Shown: in pieces, positions 17,600-25,318 of the stretch | Layout: every line of letters starts with the position of its first letter | Position numbering within the stretch: position 1 is the first letter of the stretch | Assembly: GCA_016745215.1 (NCBI GenBank) | Contig: CP050890.1 | Span: forward strand, 1,116,001 to 1,180,000 | DNA: 64,000 bases | Direction: 5' to 3' | DNA from: Thiohalocapsa sp. PB-PSB1 | Lineage (GTDB): Bacteria > Pseudomonadota > Gammaproteobacteria > Chromatiales > Chromatiaceae | Translations under genes and position numbers: made by a program | The notes under the pieces: generated by a model | Database searches by the model: none | The model's input: the letters and a program-made list of their open reading frames with translations, nothing else | What the model was told of the DNA's origin: nothing

Positions 17600-18177
17600 T
17601 AAGTGATTACCGGTACGCCTATCAAAGCACGGTGCAGCCATAGCACAAAGGCTGTGTAGATTACGAGCCCGGCAATGATTGCAATGAGGTCGTTCCAGGG
17701 TGAATACGGCGCCCCTGGAACGACTGGCACTTGACGCCAACTTAGGGAAATCAGGTCAGCAAGCGCCCAGATTAAAAAACTACCGAATAATAGAATGTCT
17801 GCCGAGGTTCCGTTGGCCAGCAGGTGTGTTATGGCCCACAGAATGACTGCAAGCAACATTGGATGCCTAACCACGCGCTGAATTCGACCTGGTAGGTAGG
17901 CTGCTGATAAAAGTATGAATACTGGTACCATTAGCAGCAGGGCCAGATGTCTCGTCCAGATCGGCGCAGCATACAGTAATGTCAAATCCGGGCTTTGCCG
18001 AGCAGCTCCATAACCGAATATGATGAGTATGAGTCCGAGTAAAGATATAAGGCTGTATAAGAGTTTCCAGAGGGGCTCACCGATGCGGCTTATCACGCGC
18101 TGGCGCCAGCCAGCGGCGGCAAAAACCGTAGAATGTGCGCTGAGAAATAGGATAAGGCCAGTAATCAGTAATAACAT
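17599..18177 (-). CDS. nnrU: NnrU family membrane protein
   Basis: A 192-residue protein with five or six hydrophobic helices. Family marks are LFLSAHSTVFAAAGWRQRVISRIGEPLWKLLYSLIS at the N-terminus, and GRIQRVVRHPMLLAVILWAITHLLANG in the middle, which is the NnrU/ICMT-like core. NnrU was found in a denitrification gene set in Rhodobacter and is often linked to nitric-oxide metabolism, though its biochemical role is unclear. GGAG is placed before the ATG. It ends exactly at an E1 repeat and converges with the NO-type ygbA-like gene. The 300-base spacer upstream (18178-18477) holds its promoter and nothing else I can recognise. Confidence 0.88.
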   Translation of the reverse strand: MLLLITGLILFLSAHSTVFAAAGWRQRVISRIGEPLWKLLYSLISLLGLILIIFGYGAARQSPDLTLLYAAPIWTRHLALLLMVPVFILLSAAYLPGRIQRVVRHPMLLAVILWAITHLLANGTSADILLFGSFLIWALADLISLSWRQVPVVPGAPYSPWNDLIAIIAGLVIYTAFVLWLHRALIGVPVIT

Positions 18178-18477
18178 TAGGATGGCTCCAGTAAGATAAT
18201 TAACTATAACTCTTGGACTTCCTTTAGGCCGACCGGGGCTGATGTTCGATTCAGTTTGTCACAATGTTGAGCTATCATTGGTTATTTATACGTTGAATGG
18301 ATGCAAATTTCCGCTTGCGCACGACAGCCGTGGCTGGGGTTAGGTGCCCCGTAGTTTATTTTTTAGATATAAGCACGATGAGGGTTCTCAACTTTGCGGA
18401 TCTCATGGAGATGGTCTCATGCACGTCTAATGAGATAAAGATGATGAGTTTCTCTTTGAAATTTCCGTTGGCACTTC

Positions 18478-19542
18478 CTAGGTTGACGTAAAGTTTACCT
18501 CCTCACGAGGCCAAGCAGTTAAAATTGCCTTTACCAGGGTAGCGAGCGGAATTGCGAAGAATACTCCCCAGAAGCCCCACATACCGCCGAAAAATAGGAT
18601 CGCAACAATAATCGCGACTGGATGTAAATTTACAACCTCAGAGAATAGCAGTGGTACGAGTACATTGCCATCCAACGCCTGGATGATCAGGTAGGCGGCG
18701 GTCAACCAAATAAATTCTGAACCCCATCCCCACTGAAACCAGGCAATCAGCATAACTGGAATCGTTACTACCGAAGCTCCGATGTAAGGTACGATCACGG
18801 ATAGACCAACCAGAACTGCCAGCAGCATGGCATAGTTCAGACCAAAGGCAACGAAGGTTACATAGCTGACCGCCCATATAATAAGAATCTCCCAAAACTT
18901 TCCCCGCACATAATTGGAGATCTGACGATCCATATCGTGCCATACGGTGCTGGCAATCGCCCTATGGCGTGGCAGATAATGCCGAAACCAGGCCATGATC
19001 AGCTCTTTATCCTTAAGGAAGAAGAATACGAGCATGGGCATTAAAATCAGATAGATCAGGATGGTGATCATGCCAACGACCGAGGATAACGACAGTGACA
19101 GGATCTGCTGGCCAAAGTTGCCGATCTCGCTGCGGATCGCGCCAATCATTTCTTCGATTTGAGCGATCGTGATCAACTCCGGATAACGTTCAGGAAGCCG
19201 CATGAGTGCTTGCTGACCCTGCGTCAGCATGGTAGGTAGTTGCTGCACTAGATCCGACACCTGGCGCGAAAGCAGAGGCAGTACGACAAGCAACACGGAA
19301 GCAACAAACAATAAGAATAGAATAAAGACGAATAGCACGCTGAATAAACGCGGTAGGCCGCGGCGCTCGAGCGTGGCAACAATACCTTCCAGCAAATAAG
19401 CGATGACAATACTTGCTAGCACTGGTGTCAGCATTTGTCCCCAAATCAAGACAATGGCAAACAGCGTCAATAGGAAAACTGACAAAAAGACAATCTGAGG
19501 ATCCGAGAAATAGCGCTGGAACCACTGGGCCAGAAACTGCAT
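18478..19542 (-). CDS. perM: AI-2E family permease PerM
   Basis: With the start at ATG 19542 (MQFLAQWFQRYFSDPQ) the 354-residue product aligns over its length with E. coli PerM: an N-terminal RFSDP-type segment, MVFFFLKDKE, NYVRGKFWEILIIW, FGLNYAMLLAVLVGLSVIVPYIGA, ALDGNVLVPLLFSEVVNLHP and the C-terminal WGFWGVFFAIPLATL. A GTG 13 codons upstream gives a less likely start. About seven membrane helices are visible. Substrate is not known with certainty for PerM. It is unlike the other AI-2E permease at 5214-6437 in its tail and loops. Confidence 0.92.
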   Translation of the reverse strand: MQFLAQWFQRYFSDPQIVFLSVFLLTLFAIVLIWGQMLTPVLASIVIAYLLEGIVATLERRGLPRLFSVLFVFILFLLFVASVLLVVLPLLSRQVSDLVQQLPTMLTQGQQALMRLPERYPELITIAQIEEMIGAIRSEIGNFGQQILSLSLSSVVGMITILIYLILMPMLVFFFLKDKELIMAWFRHYLPRHRAIASTVWHDMDRQISNYVRGKFWEILIIWAVSYVTFVAFGLNYAMLLAVLVGLSVIVPYIGASVVTIPVMLIAWFQWGWGSEFIWLTAAYLIIQALDGNVLVPLLFSEVVNLHPVAIIVAILFFGGMWGFWGVFFAIPLATLVKAILTAWPREEVNFTST

Positions 19543-19618
19543 AGGGGTGGCTTTTCTTGTGACGGTTGATGAAGGACTCACTGAGCATTAGGTAACGCTG
19601 GCTTGGAGCGCGTCAGCT

Positions 19619-20062
19619 TCATTGCAGGTTACCGCGGTATTTATCGAAATGCGCAGCAAACAAAGCTTCGAGATCATCAATAACAGCCTTGGCGGCACGC
19701 CCTTTCAGTACGTGCGCGGCCATGAGCGATGACGTATGATTCAACAAACTGCTTGCATCAAGCATGGGATAGGTACGCCGCAAGCGTTTGATCGCGGCAA
19801 TAACACTTTCTTGTGCCGGACGCGGTTCGCGGACAGATTGCTCTAAAATGGATGGCTTTGGGATACCGAGATCCTGCGAGGTGAGCTCTGTCGGCGTTTC
19901 AGTTGTCGTTTCGATATCGCCAGAGCGCGCGGCCAAGAACTCGGCAAAATCTAGTAAAGTCTGCCGCGACTGACCATCGAGCGCCCGAAACAATCGACTT
20001 AGCTTACGTTCATCGGCCGATCGCGAGCTAGGCGGCGTCAGTGGTGCAATGGGCGGTTGCAT
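19619..20062 (-). CDS. Hypothetical helical protein between LysR and perM genes
   Basis: Starting at ATG 20062 (MQPPIAPLTPPSSRSADERK) the product has 147 residues. The first half, KLSRLFRALDGQSRQTLLDFAEFLA, looks like a short helical segment; the second half has PMLDASSLLNHTSSLMAAHVLKG and a helical C-terminus. The frame is open further upstream but would then overlap the LysR gene. No signal peptide or membrane segment. I do not recognise the family; the placement suggests co-transcription with the LysR gene. Confidence 0.55.
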   Translation of the reverse strand: MQPPIAPLTPPSSRSADERKLSRLFRALDGQSRQTLLDFAEFLAARSGDIETTTETPTELTSQDLGIPKPSILEQSVREPRPAQESVIAAIKRLRRTYPMLDASSLLNHTSSLMAAHVLKGRAAKAVIDDLEALFAAHFDKYRGNLQ

Positions 20063-20126
20063 TGTTGATAAGCTCTCAAAATAATCATGGTTGGACACTA
20101 ACAAAGAAATGCCTTGCTGCGAGGAC

Positions 20127-21029
20127 TCAGTCCGGCTGGCTCTTGCAGTAAGCACGCGCAAACTCCAACAACTCTTCCATTACGCGCAGCCGAAATTTCT
20201 GCTTTTGGTGAACAAAGGAGAAAGGCCGAAATAACGGTGGTTCCAGCGTCAAGGTAACGAGCGTCGCCAAGCGCAATTCCTTCTGTATCGTGGCCTTCGA
20301 TACCACCGAAACGCCCATGCCCGCCTCCACTGCACCCTTGACCGCCTCCGGACTGCCTAATTCCATGGCAACCTTGAGTCCGGCGGCGCAGCCTGGAAGG
20401 CCGCTAAGATAGTCGTTGATGACCTCGCGAGTACCGGAACCCTCCTCGCGACAAATGAACGGATAATCCAGCAGATCACGGAATGCCACCGATTTACCCT
20501 TCGCTAAGGGATGATTTGGCGGAACGATCGCCACCAGTTGATCCTGTCTGCAAATCTCCACAACCAGATTCTTGTTAACCAATGGCGATTCGACGACACC
20601 AAGATCTATGGTATTACCCTCTACCATAGAGACAATGCCCTCGCTGTTGGAAACCTTGAGGTGAATCGAGACTTCAGGATAGCGAGCATTGAAGTCGCCG
20701 AGCAGGGTTGGCAGCATGTACTCCGCAATGGTGGTGCTGGCACCGATGGTCAGGGCGCCACTGATCTCGCCTGTGATCTCGCGTACGCCGTTCTCCATCT
20801 CGGCGTACAGTTCAAAAATGCGGTCGGCATACTCGAATACACGACTACCTGCCTCAGTCAAGTTGATGCGATTATGGGCACGGTCAAACAACCGTGTGTT
20901 GAACTGCTCCTCGAGCTGCCTGATCTGAAAGGTCACCGCGGGCTGCGTCATGTGCAGCATTTCTGCCGCTTTGGTGAAGCTCAATAATCGTGCCACCGTG
21001 TGAAAAACCTGCAATCGTCGGTCAGCCAT
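20127..21029 (-). CDS. LysR-type transcriptional regulator (CysL/CbbR-like)
   Basis: The 300-residue protein has the LysR winged helix-turn-helix at residues 3-62 (LQVFHTVARLLSFTKAAEMLHMTQPAVTFQIRQLEEQF) and a periplasmic-binding-type effector domain beginning GALTIGASTTIAEYMLPTLLGDF, which resembles the CysL/CbbR subgroup. Such regulators often respond to redox or carbon/sulfur metabolites. Its target is not clear; it is divergent from fadL, with 265 bases of shared spacer that should contain both promoters. A T-N11-A LysR box was not confirmed. Confidence 0.92.
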   Translation of the reverse strand: MADRRLQVFHTVARLLSFTKAAEMLHMTQPAVTFQIRQLEEQFNTRLFDRAHNRINLTEAGSRVFEYADRIFELYAEMENGVREITGEISGALTIGASTTIAEYMLPTLLGDFNARYPEVSIHLKVSNSEGIVSMVEGNTIDLGVVESPLVNKNLVVEICRQDQLVAIVPPNHPLAKGKSVAFRDLLDYPFICREEGSGTREVINDYLSGLPGCAAGLKVAMELGSPEAVKGAVEAGMGVSVVSKATIQKELRLATLVTLTLEPPLFRPFSFVHQKQKFRLRVMEELLEFARAYCKSQPD

Positions 21030-21294
21030 GGGCCAAACCTCGCTCGGCTATCAATAAGTCAAATTTATAGCATATGCCGACCGAACAGTAAGGAGTAATA
21101 CCCCCTATTCCCTGAAGTCTAGAGTGAAATTCAGCCAAGGCATCGCGAGGAGATGCTTGTTGTAAATTGGCTATTTTTTGCTCTTTCGCCAATCAGCACT
21201 ACCAAAGAGCAACAAACTGGCGTATTATTACCACGGACAATGCAATTGGCGACGCTACTAAAACCACACGAAGTCGACCGAAGAGGCCCGCTTG

Positions 21295-22623
21295 ATGAAG
21301 ATAAAGTCGTTCATCCCGATCGTGCTTACAGCTGCCGCATGCTCACTGCTTAGTGCTCGCATCGCCTTGGCGGAGGGCTTCGCGGTGCCGGAATTGTCGG
21401 TGGCCGGCCTCGGTACCGCTAATGCGATGGTTGCGAACCCCGAGGAGCGTGGCGCCTTCGCCTATAATCCGGCGGCAATGGCCTTCCACCAGCAAAGTTC
21501 GTTGGCCGTCGGATCTCTATTCATTAACCCAAACTTTTCGGTGCGAACAACCACCGGTAAGCATGACAGCAGCGGCGTGGACTGGATTGCGGCGCCATTA
21601 TTTCAGGCCGCAATCCGCATCAACGAACGCTGGTCCGGTGGGCTCAGCATCAACGCCCCGTTTGGCTTGGAAACTCGATGGAAAACGGGTACGTTCCAGC
21701 CACTCACCGGCATCGCAATACTACCCAGCCCGCCCTTCGCAGCAGGCACGACCATCCCGCTGAGCCCACAGCCAACCCGCAGCAAGCTGGAAATCCTGAA
21801 CTTCACGCCAACCGCAACCTATCGCATCGGCGAACACCTGGCGTTTTCCGCGGGTGCCGACTTTTATTGGGCGAAGTCAGCACAGCTTGACTCATCAATC
21901 ACACAATTGAAGGGCGATGGGAGCGGGTGGGGATTTAACCTCAGCGCGCTCTATACCAAGGACGCCTTGAGCCTGGGTCTCAATTTTCACTCGCGCGCAA
22001 CAGTTCAGATCGACGGCACCTACAGGGCGTTGAATAACACGCTGGTCGCGATCTACGCAGCCAGTAACGGCTTACGCGGTACCCCCCCGACGCAATCCGC
22101 GCAGCTGGATCTTGATCTTCCTTGGCGCCTCACGCTTGGCGCACGCTATCAGGTGAATCCAAAGCTGGCGGTGGAGTTCGATTGGGCGCGCAACGGTTGG
22201 AGCGAGTTTACCAATACCGAGGTGACCAGTGAGCGGACCGGCGCCGTTCTGGCCAATGACGTGCTCAACTGGAAGGATGCGAATGCCTATCGGCTCGGTG
22301 TAACTTACCAATTATTAGATCGTACGCAACTGCGTTTCGGCTATTCCTATGACGAAACTGCACAAGATGATGAATATTTCAGCGCCCGTGTGCCCAGTAA
22401 CGATCGCAACTTATTCAGCATCGGTATCAGTCATGCACTCGACCATGGCTGGCAATTCGAGGCTGGATACATGTATGTGATGTTCAAAGACCGTGACTAC
22501 AGTGGCGCACGTCCTTATACGGGTGGAGCGGAAATCAACGGTACCACCGCCATTGCAGGAAATTACGAAGCCAACGCCAACTTACTTGGCATCGAAATCA
22601 GCAAGACCTTCAACGCCCTCTGA
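21295..22623 (+). CDS. OmpP1/FadL/TodX family outer-membrane transporter
   Basis: A 442-residue beta-barrel protein that imports long-chain fatty acids or other hydrophobic molecules. ATG 21295 is preceded by GAGG. A signal peptide ends near ARIALA, then EGFAVPELSVAGLGTANAMVA and the strongly conserved family block FAYNPAAMAF (normally NPAGMA). Many alternating-residue strands follow, and the protein ends with a typical terminal strand (LLGIEISKTFNAL) rather than a terminal aromatic. A strong rho-independent terminator follows 48 bases downstream. Confidence 0.92.
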   Translation: MKIKSFIPIVLTAAACSLLSARIALAEGFAVPELSVAGLGTANAMVANPEERGAFAYNPAAMAFHQQSSLAVGSLFINPNFSVRTTTGKHDSSGVDWIAAPLFQAAIRINERWSGGLSINAPFGLETRWKTGTFQPLTGIAILPSPPFAAGTTIPLSPQPTRSKLEILNFTPTATYRIGEHLAFSAGADFYWAKSAQLDSSITQLKGDGSGWGFNLSALYTKDALSLGLNFHSRATVQIDGTYRALNNTLVAIYAASNGLRGTPPTQSAQLDLDLPWRLTLGARYQVNPKLAVEFDWARNGWSEFTNTEVTSERTGAVLANDVLNWKDANAYRLGVTYQLLDRTQLRFGYSYDETAQDDEYFSARVPSNDRNLFSIGISHALDHGWQFEAGYMYVMFKDRDYSGARPYTGGAEINGTTAIAGNYEANANLLGIEISKTFNAL

Positions 22624-22670
22624 AACCGACTCGACGATTCCCCCAACTGCGCGGCGCCGTCGCGCACCCC

Positions 22671-22702
22671 AAGGCCGCCCGGATTGGGACGGCCTTTTTT
22701 TT
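22671..22702 (+). terminator. Rho-independent terminator after fadL
   Basis: GGCCGCCC, a short loop, GGGACGGCC and then eight T residues: a GC-rich stem followed by a T tract, directly downstream of the FadL family gene. Confidence 0.9.
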
Positions 22703-22782
22703 ATAAGCGCCTTATGTCATAAGTAAGAAATCAGCAACAGTCGGTGCATGATCTCTGTGCTACAAAGGATGCGGTAAAACGC

Positions 22783-22851
22783 GGAAATACTCAATCTATG
22801 CAGAAGAGACTACTCTCTTCCGCGTGTTGCTATATTTCCTAGCTGGTCTCG
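22783..22851. repeat. Nested inverted repeat in the fadL-dsrE2 spacer
   Basis: GGAAATA ... TATTTCC encloses GAAGAGA ... TCTCTTC, giving a two-step hairpin. No homologous copy was seen elsewhere in the window. Its role is unknown. Confidence 0.4.
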
Positions 22852-22857
22852 TGCGCG

Positions 22858-22905
22858 GGCCTCATTTACAACTCCGACCAACTGACCGGCATGTGCTTGA
22901 GACCT
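22858..22905. repeat. Short dispersed repeat (family 4), copy 2
   Basis: The inverse of the segment at 17364-17407: ACAACTCCGACCAACTGACC preceded by GGGCCTCATT and followed by GGCATGTGCTTGAG. As with copy 1, an E1 element lies further on in the same spacer. Confidence 0.6.
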
Positions 22906-22950
22906 TTACGTAAAACTTTGTTTTTAAGTGTAAAATACTGTTGCGCTGGA

Positions 22951-23220
22951 GGTTAACCCTAGGTTGTCGAAATGTCCTGAGTTTTGATGCCAAACCGATT
23001 CCGGGTCTTGGGTTGCTTCATCGAACGCACTGGGGAAGCCTCATCGGTGTCGGGGTCGCTATCGGAATCGGAATCGAATCCGCTCATCGATCAAAGCAGC
23101 CAGCTCGATACCAATCCCTCATGTTGACCTTGACACCGATCCCGACACCGACTCAGCATCCATCAACCGGGAAGCGCTTGTGTTAGTGGGACTGCAGATT
23201 TCGACAGCCTAGGTTAATCC
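22951..23220. repeat. E3 terminal-inverted-repeat element
   Basis: Ends are GGTTAACCCTAGGTTGTCGA at the left and TCGACAGCCTAGGTTAATCC at the right, clear imperfect inverted repeats. The 270-bp interior has facing hexamer-like tracts (GGTGTCGGGGTCGC, TCGGAATCGGAATCG and, opposite, ACACCGATCCCGACACCG). The first 35 bases recur at the right edge of the window (63963-64000). No coding capacity is apparent. Confidence 0.7.
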
Positions 23221-23286
23221 TAAGTCTTATCCGAGCTTATGAACAAGGCCCGTGCGCGACAATGGGTTTGTCTTCGAGCTGCCCAA

Positions 23287-23439
23287 GCGATTGCCGGAGA
23301 AAACATACCAACTGGCGCCGGATTCTCGTTTGCCTTCGCGAAGCAGCAATTCGCCCATAGTCGCTCTGGGCGAGTTGCCACGACGCCGAGGCCGGGCGAG
23401 GAGACAAGCCAGATGGTGGGTTTCTTGACAGCAATCGCC
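23287..23439. repeat. E1 palindromic intergenic repeat, copy 4
   Basis: A 153-bp unit in the opposite orientation to the other copies (GCGATTGCCGGAGAAAA on the left, CTTGACAGCAATCGCC on the right), between the convergent FadL family gene and dsrE2. Confidence 0.85.
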
Positions 23440-23515
23440 TCAGAGAAGGGTTTTGACGCTCAGGGAAGACGTCGGGGGGATAGCTTCTTCCCCGCCGCGC
23501 CCCCGCTGGCCGATA

Positions 23516-23995
23516 TCAGATGTAGAGACAGATATCGCTTTCCCCGGCAAATTCGAAGAATGCCGCAGCCCCGGCATATTCGATACCGTCGATGAAATCG
23601 CTGCGTTCCATATCGAATAGATCAACGGTCATCTGGCAGGCAATTAATTTGACTTCCGCTTCTTCGCATAATTCGCGCAGTTCGTCGATGCTGGCCACAC
23701 CCTTCGACTTCATCTTTTGCTTCATCATCGAAGTCATCACACCTTGCATACCGGGTAGGGCCATGCCGAGCACCGGAAACCACTTGTCCATACCCATAGG
23801 CATGGGCATGCCCGGATTACCGAGCGGCGTAACCTGGAGCGAAAGCTTTTTCTTCAGTAGCTGTAAACCATAGAAGGTGAAAAAGATTTGCGTTTCGTAG
23901 CCGAGTGCGGCTGCTGTGGACGCGAGGATGAAGGGTGGATAGGCCCAGTCGAGTGAGCCCTTGGTCGCAATGATCGCCAGCTTTTTTTCGTCCAT
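23516..23995 (-). CDS. dsrE2: DsrE2-type sulfur-relay protein
   Basis: The 159-residue product belongs to the DsrE/DsrF/DrsH-like family: MDEKKLAIIATKGSLDWAYP, FFTFYGLQLLKKK, a Met/Pro-rich loop NPGMPMPMGMDKW, and two conserved cysteines at about residues 110 and 120 (ELC and LIACQMTVDLF). In sulfur oxidisers DsrE2 is encoded with a rhodanese and TusA, and the trio passes sulfane sulfur in the cytoplasm towards oxidation. The same three genes are here in the order rhodanese, tusA, dsrE2 on the minus strand. A membrane association through the Met-rich hydrophobic segment is possible. Confidence 0.9.
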   Translation of the reverse strand: MDEKKLAIIATKGSLDWAYPPFILASTAAALGYETQIFFTFYGLQLLKKKLSLQVTPLGNPGMPMPMGMDKWFPVLGMALPGMQGVMTSMMKQKMKSKGVASIDELRELCEEAEVKLIACQMTVDLFDMERSDFIDGIEYAGAAAFFEFAGESDICLYI

Positions 23996-24103
23996 CGTTT
24001 CCTCCTATCGAACATCATTCGGATGAAGTTCGGTTTGGTTGTGAGTGTTGAGCGCGCGCAGAATTTTCGCACTATCCAAGTGACAACAAGCTGCATGGTT
24101 ATC

Positions 24104-24163
24104 AATGCCCCAGGTATCGATACCTCAGGTATGGATGGCCTAGTGATTGATATCTGAGGCATT
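24104..24163. repeat. Inverted repeat between tusA and dsrE2
   Basis: AATGCCCCAGGTATC (24104-24118) faces GATATCTGAGGCATT (24149-24163), 13 of 15 bases complementary, with the perfect palindrome GGTATCGATACC inside. It lies 110-170 bases before dsrE2 and could be an operator or an RNA hairpin that separates tusA and dsrE2 expression. No regulator can be named. Confidence 0.45.
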
Positions 24164-24285
24164 CAGCCTGATTAGGCACGAGGCAAAAACGGGAAGCAAG
24201 TGCCGGGTTGTTGGTTCAGGTGTCATTATCGGCCATGTATGATCAGCTGGCCACCGGCAACGCTTGGTTGGCCTTTTTGGGCTGG

Positions 24286-24345
24286 CCTTTCTGGGCCGAC
24301 GTTTCTGGGCCGATGTTTCTGGGCCGATGTTTCTGGGCCGACATC
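24286..24345. repeat. 14-bp tandem repeat downstream of tusA
   Basis: Four consecutive near-identical units of GTTTCTGGGCCGAT with small variations. It starts just after the tusA stop codon in the direction of transcription. There is no open reading frame through it. Confidence 0.7.
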
Positions 24346-24360
24346 CTGAGTAGTCGAAGG

Positions 24361-24591
24361 TCAGGCCTTTTTAACTAGAAAATGGAACTTGCCGCCATCT
24401 TCCCTGGACTCCATCAATTCGTTGCCAGTCTGCTTGGCAAACGCATCGAAGTCTTTGACCGAACCAGGATCTGTAGCAATGATGTGTAACACCTGCCCCG
24501 ACTGCATACCGTTCAGGGTTTTCTTTGCACGTAAGATCGGTAGTGGACAATTCAGGCCGCTGGCGTCCAATTCTGTATCAAAATCTGCCAT
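24361..24591 (-). CDS. tusA: Sulfurtransferase TusA
   Basis: TusA is a small sulfur carrier. The 76-residue product has the diagnostic SGLNCPLPILRAKKTL, with the persulfide-carrying Cys at about residue 15 in the CPxP motif, then DPGSVKDFDAFAKQTGNEL and a short C-terminal strand. In this cluster it should accept sulfur from the rhodanese and pass it to DsrE2 or to the oxidation machinery, as described for purple sulfur bacteria. Length is normal. Confidence 0.95.
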   Translation of the reverse strand: MADFDTELDASGLNCPLPILRAKKTLNGMQSGQVLHIIATDPGSVKDFDAFAKQTGNELMESREDGGKFHFLVKKA

Positions 24592-24752
24592 TGTGTATAA
24601 CCTCCGGAAATTTATGACTGGTTTGCTGCCGATGCTGCGTTAGTATTTCAGCATCCACGAAGATTCTGATTTATAGGCTAAACTGACGCTGAACGCAAGG
24701 TCGATCCCGCCGTAAAGCCCCAAGCGCGGCCGAGGCGGGAATACATGGGTAC

Positions 24753-25097
24753 TTAATATCGCTGCAACCGGTCGATTTCGTAACCATGGCGGACCCAGGC
24801 GATAATGCCTCCGCGCAGGTTCAGCATATTGTCGAAGCCATTTTGAGCAAGGAACTGACAGGCATGATAGGAGCGTGCGCCGCTTCGGCAGTACAGCACC
24901 AGCGCCTTATCCCTGGGCAATTCCGAAGCGCGCAGCGGTAACAAGTGCATCGGCATATGCGTGGCATTCGGTATCGCACCCTGGGCTACCTCCGAGGGCG
25001 TGCGAATATCCAACAGCAATAGTTCCTCATTGTCACCCAGTCGCGACTGTAAGGTTTCGGAATCGATCTCGTTCACCACGTTGGCCTCTACCCCCAA
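24753..25097 (-). CDS. Single-domain rhodanese sulfurtransferase
   Basis: A 114-residue cytoplasmic rhodanese: LLLDIRTPSEVAQGAIPNATHMPM, the active-site loop CRSGARS with Cys at about residue 70, and GFDNMLNLRGGIIAW near the C-terminus. No signal peptide. It is the first gene of the rhodanese-tusA-dsrE2 set, separated from tusA by 160 bases, and is divergent from cysG with a 220-base promoter region. It is likely to mobilise sulfane sulfur onto TusA. Confidence 0.93.
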   Translation of the reverse strand: MGVEANVVNEIDSETLQSRLGDNEELLLLDIRTPSEVAQGAIPNATHMPMHLLPLRASELPRDKALVLYCRSGARSYHACQFLAQNGFDNMLNLRGGIIAWVRHGYEIDRLQRY

Positions 25098-25318
25098 TCT
25101 AAGTATTTAAGTATATTAATGACTGATGACGCATCCGACAAGCCAGTAGGTCACTCGGCAGCATCCATCGACAGACCACCGCGAGAGCAAAACCTTGATC
25201 TGTCTCTATGCCGGAGTCTGCATCGAGCGGCTACTTGGCCACTTGCTCGGACCGCGCAAGGAATACCCAATGTTCCGATTCCATCCTATGTACGTGCGCT
25301 GACCTTGATAATCTAGCC

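Noticed and set aside
23239..23595. A 118-codon plus-strand frame in the FadL gene-dsrE2 spacer
   Set aside because: It runs through an E1 palindrome and into the antisense of dsrE2; composition is not coding.
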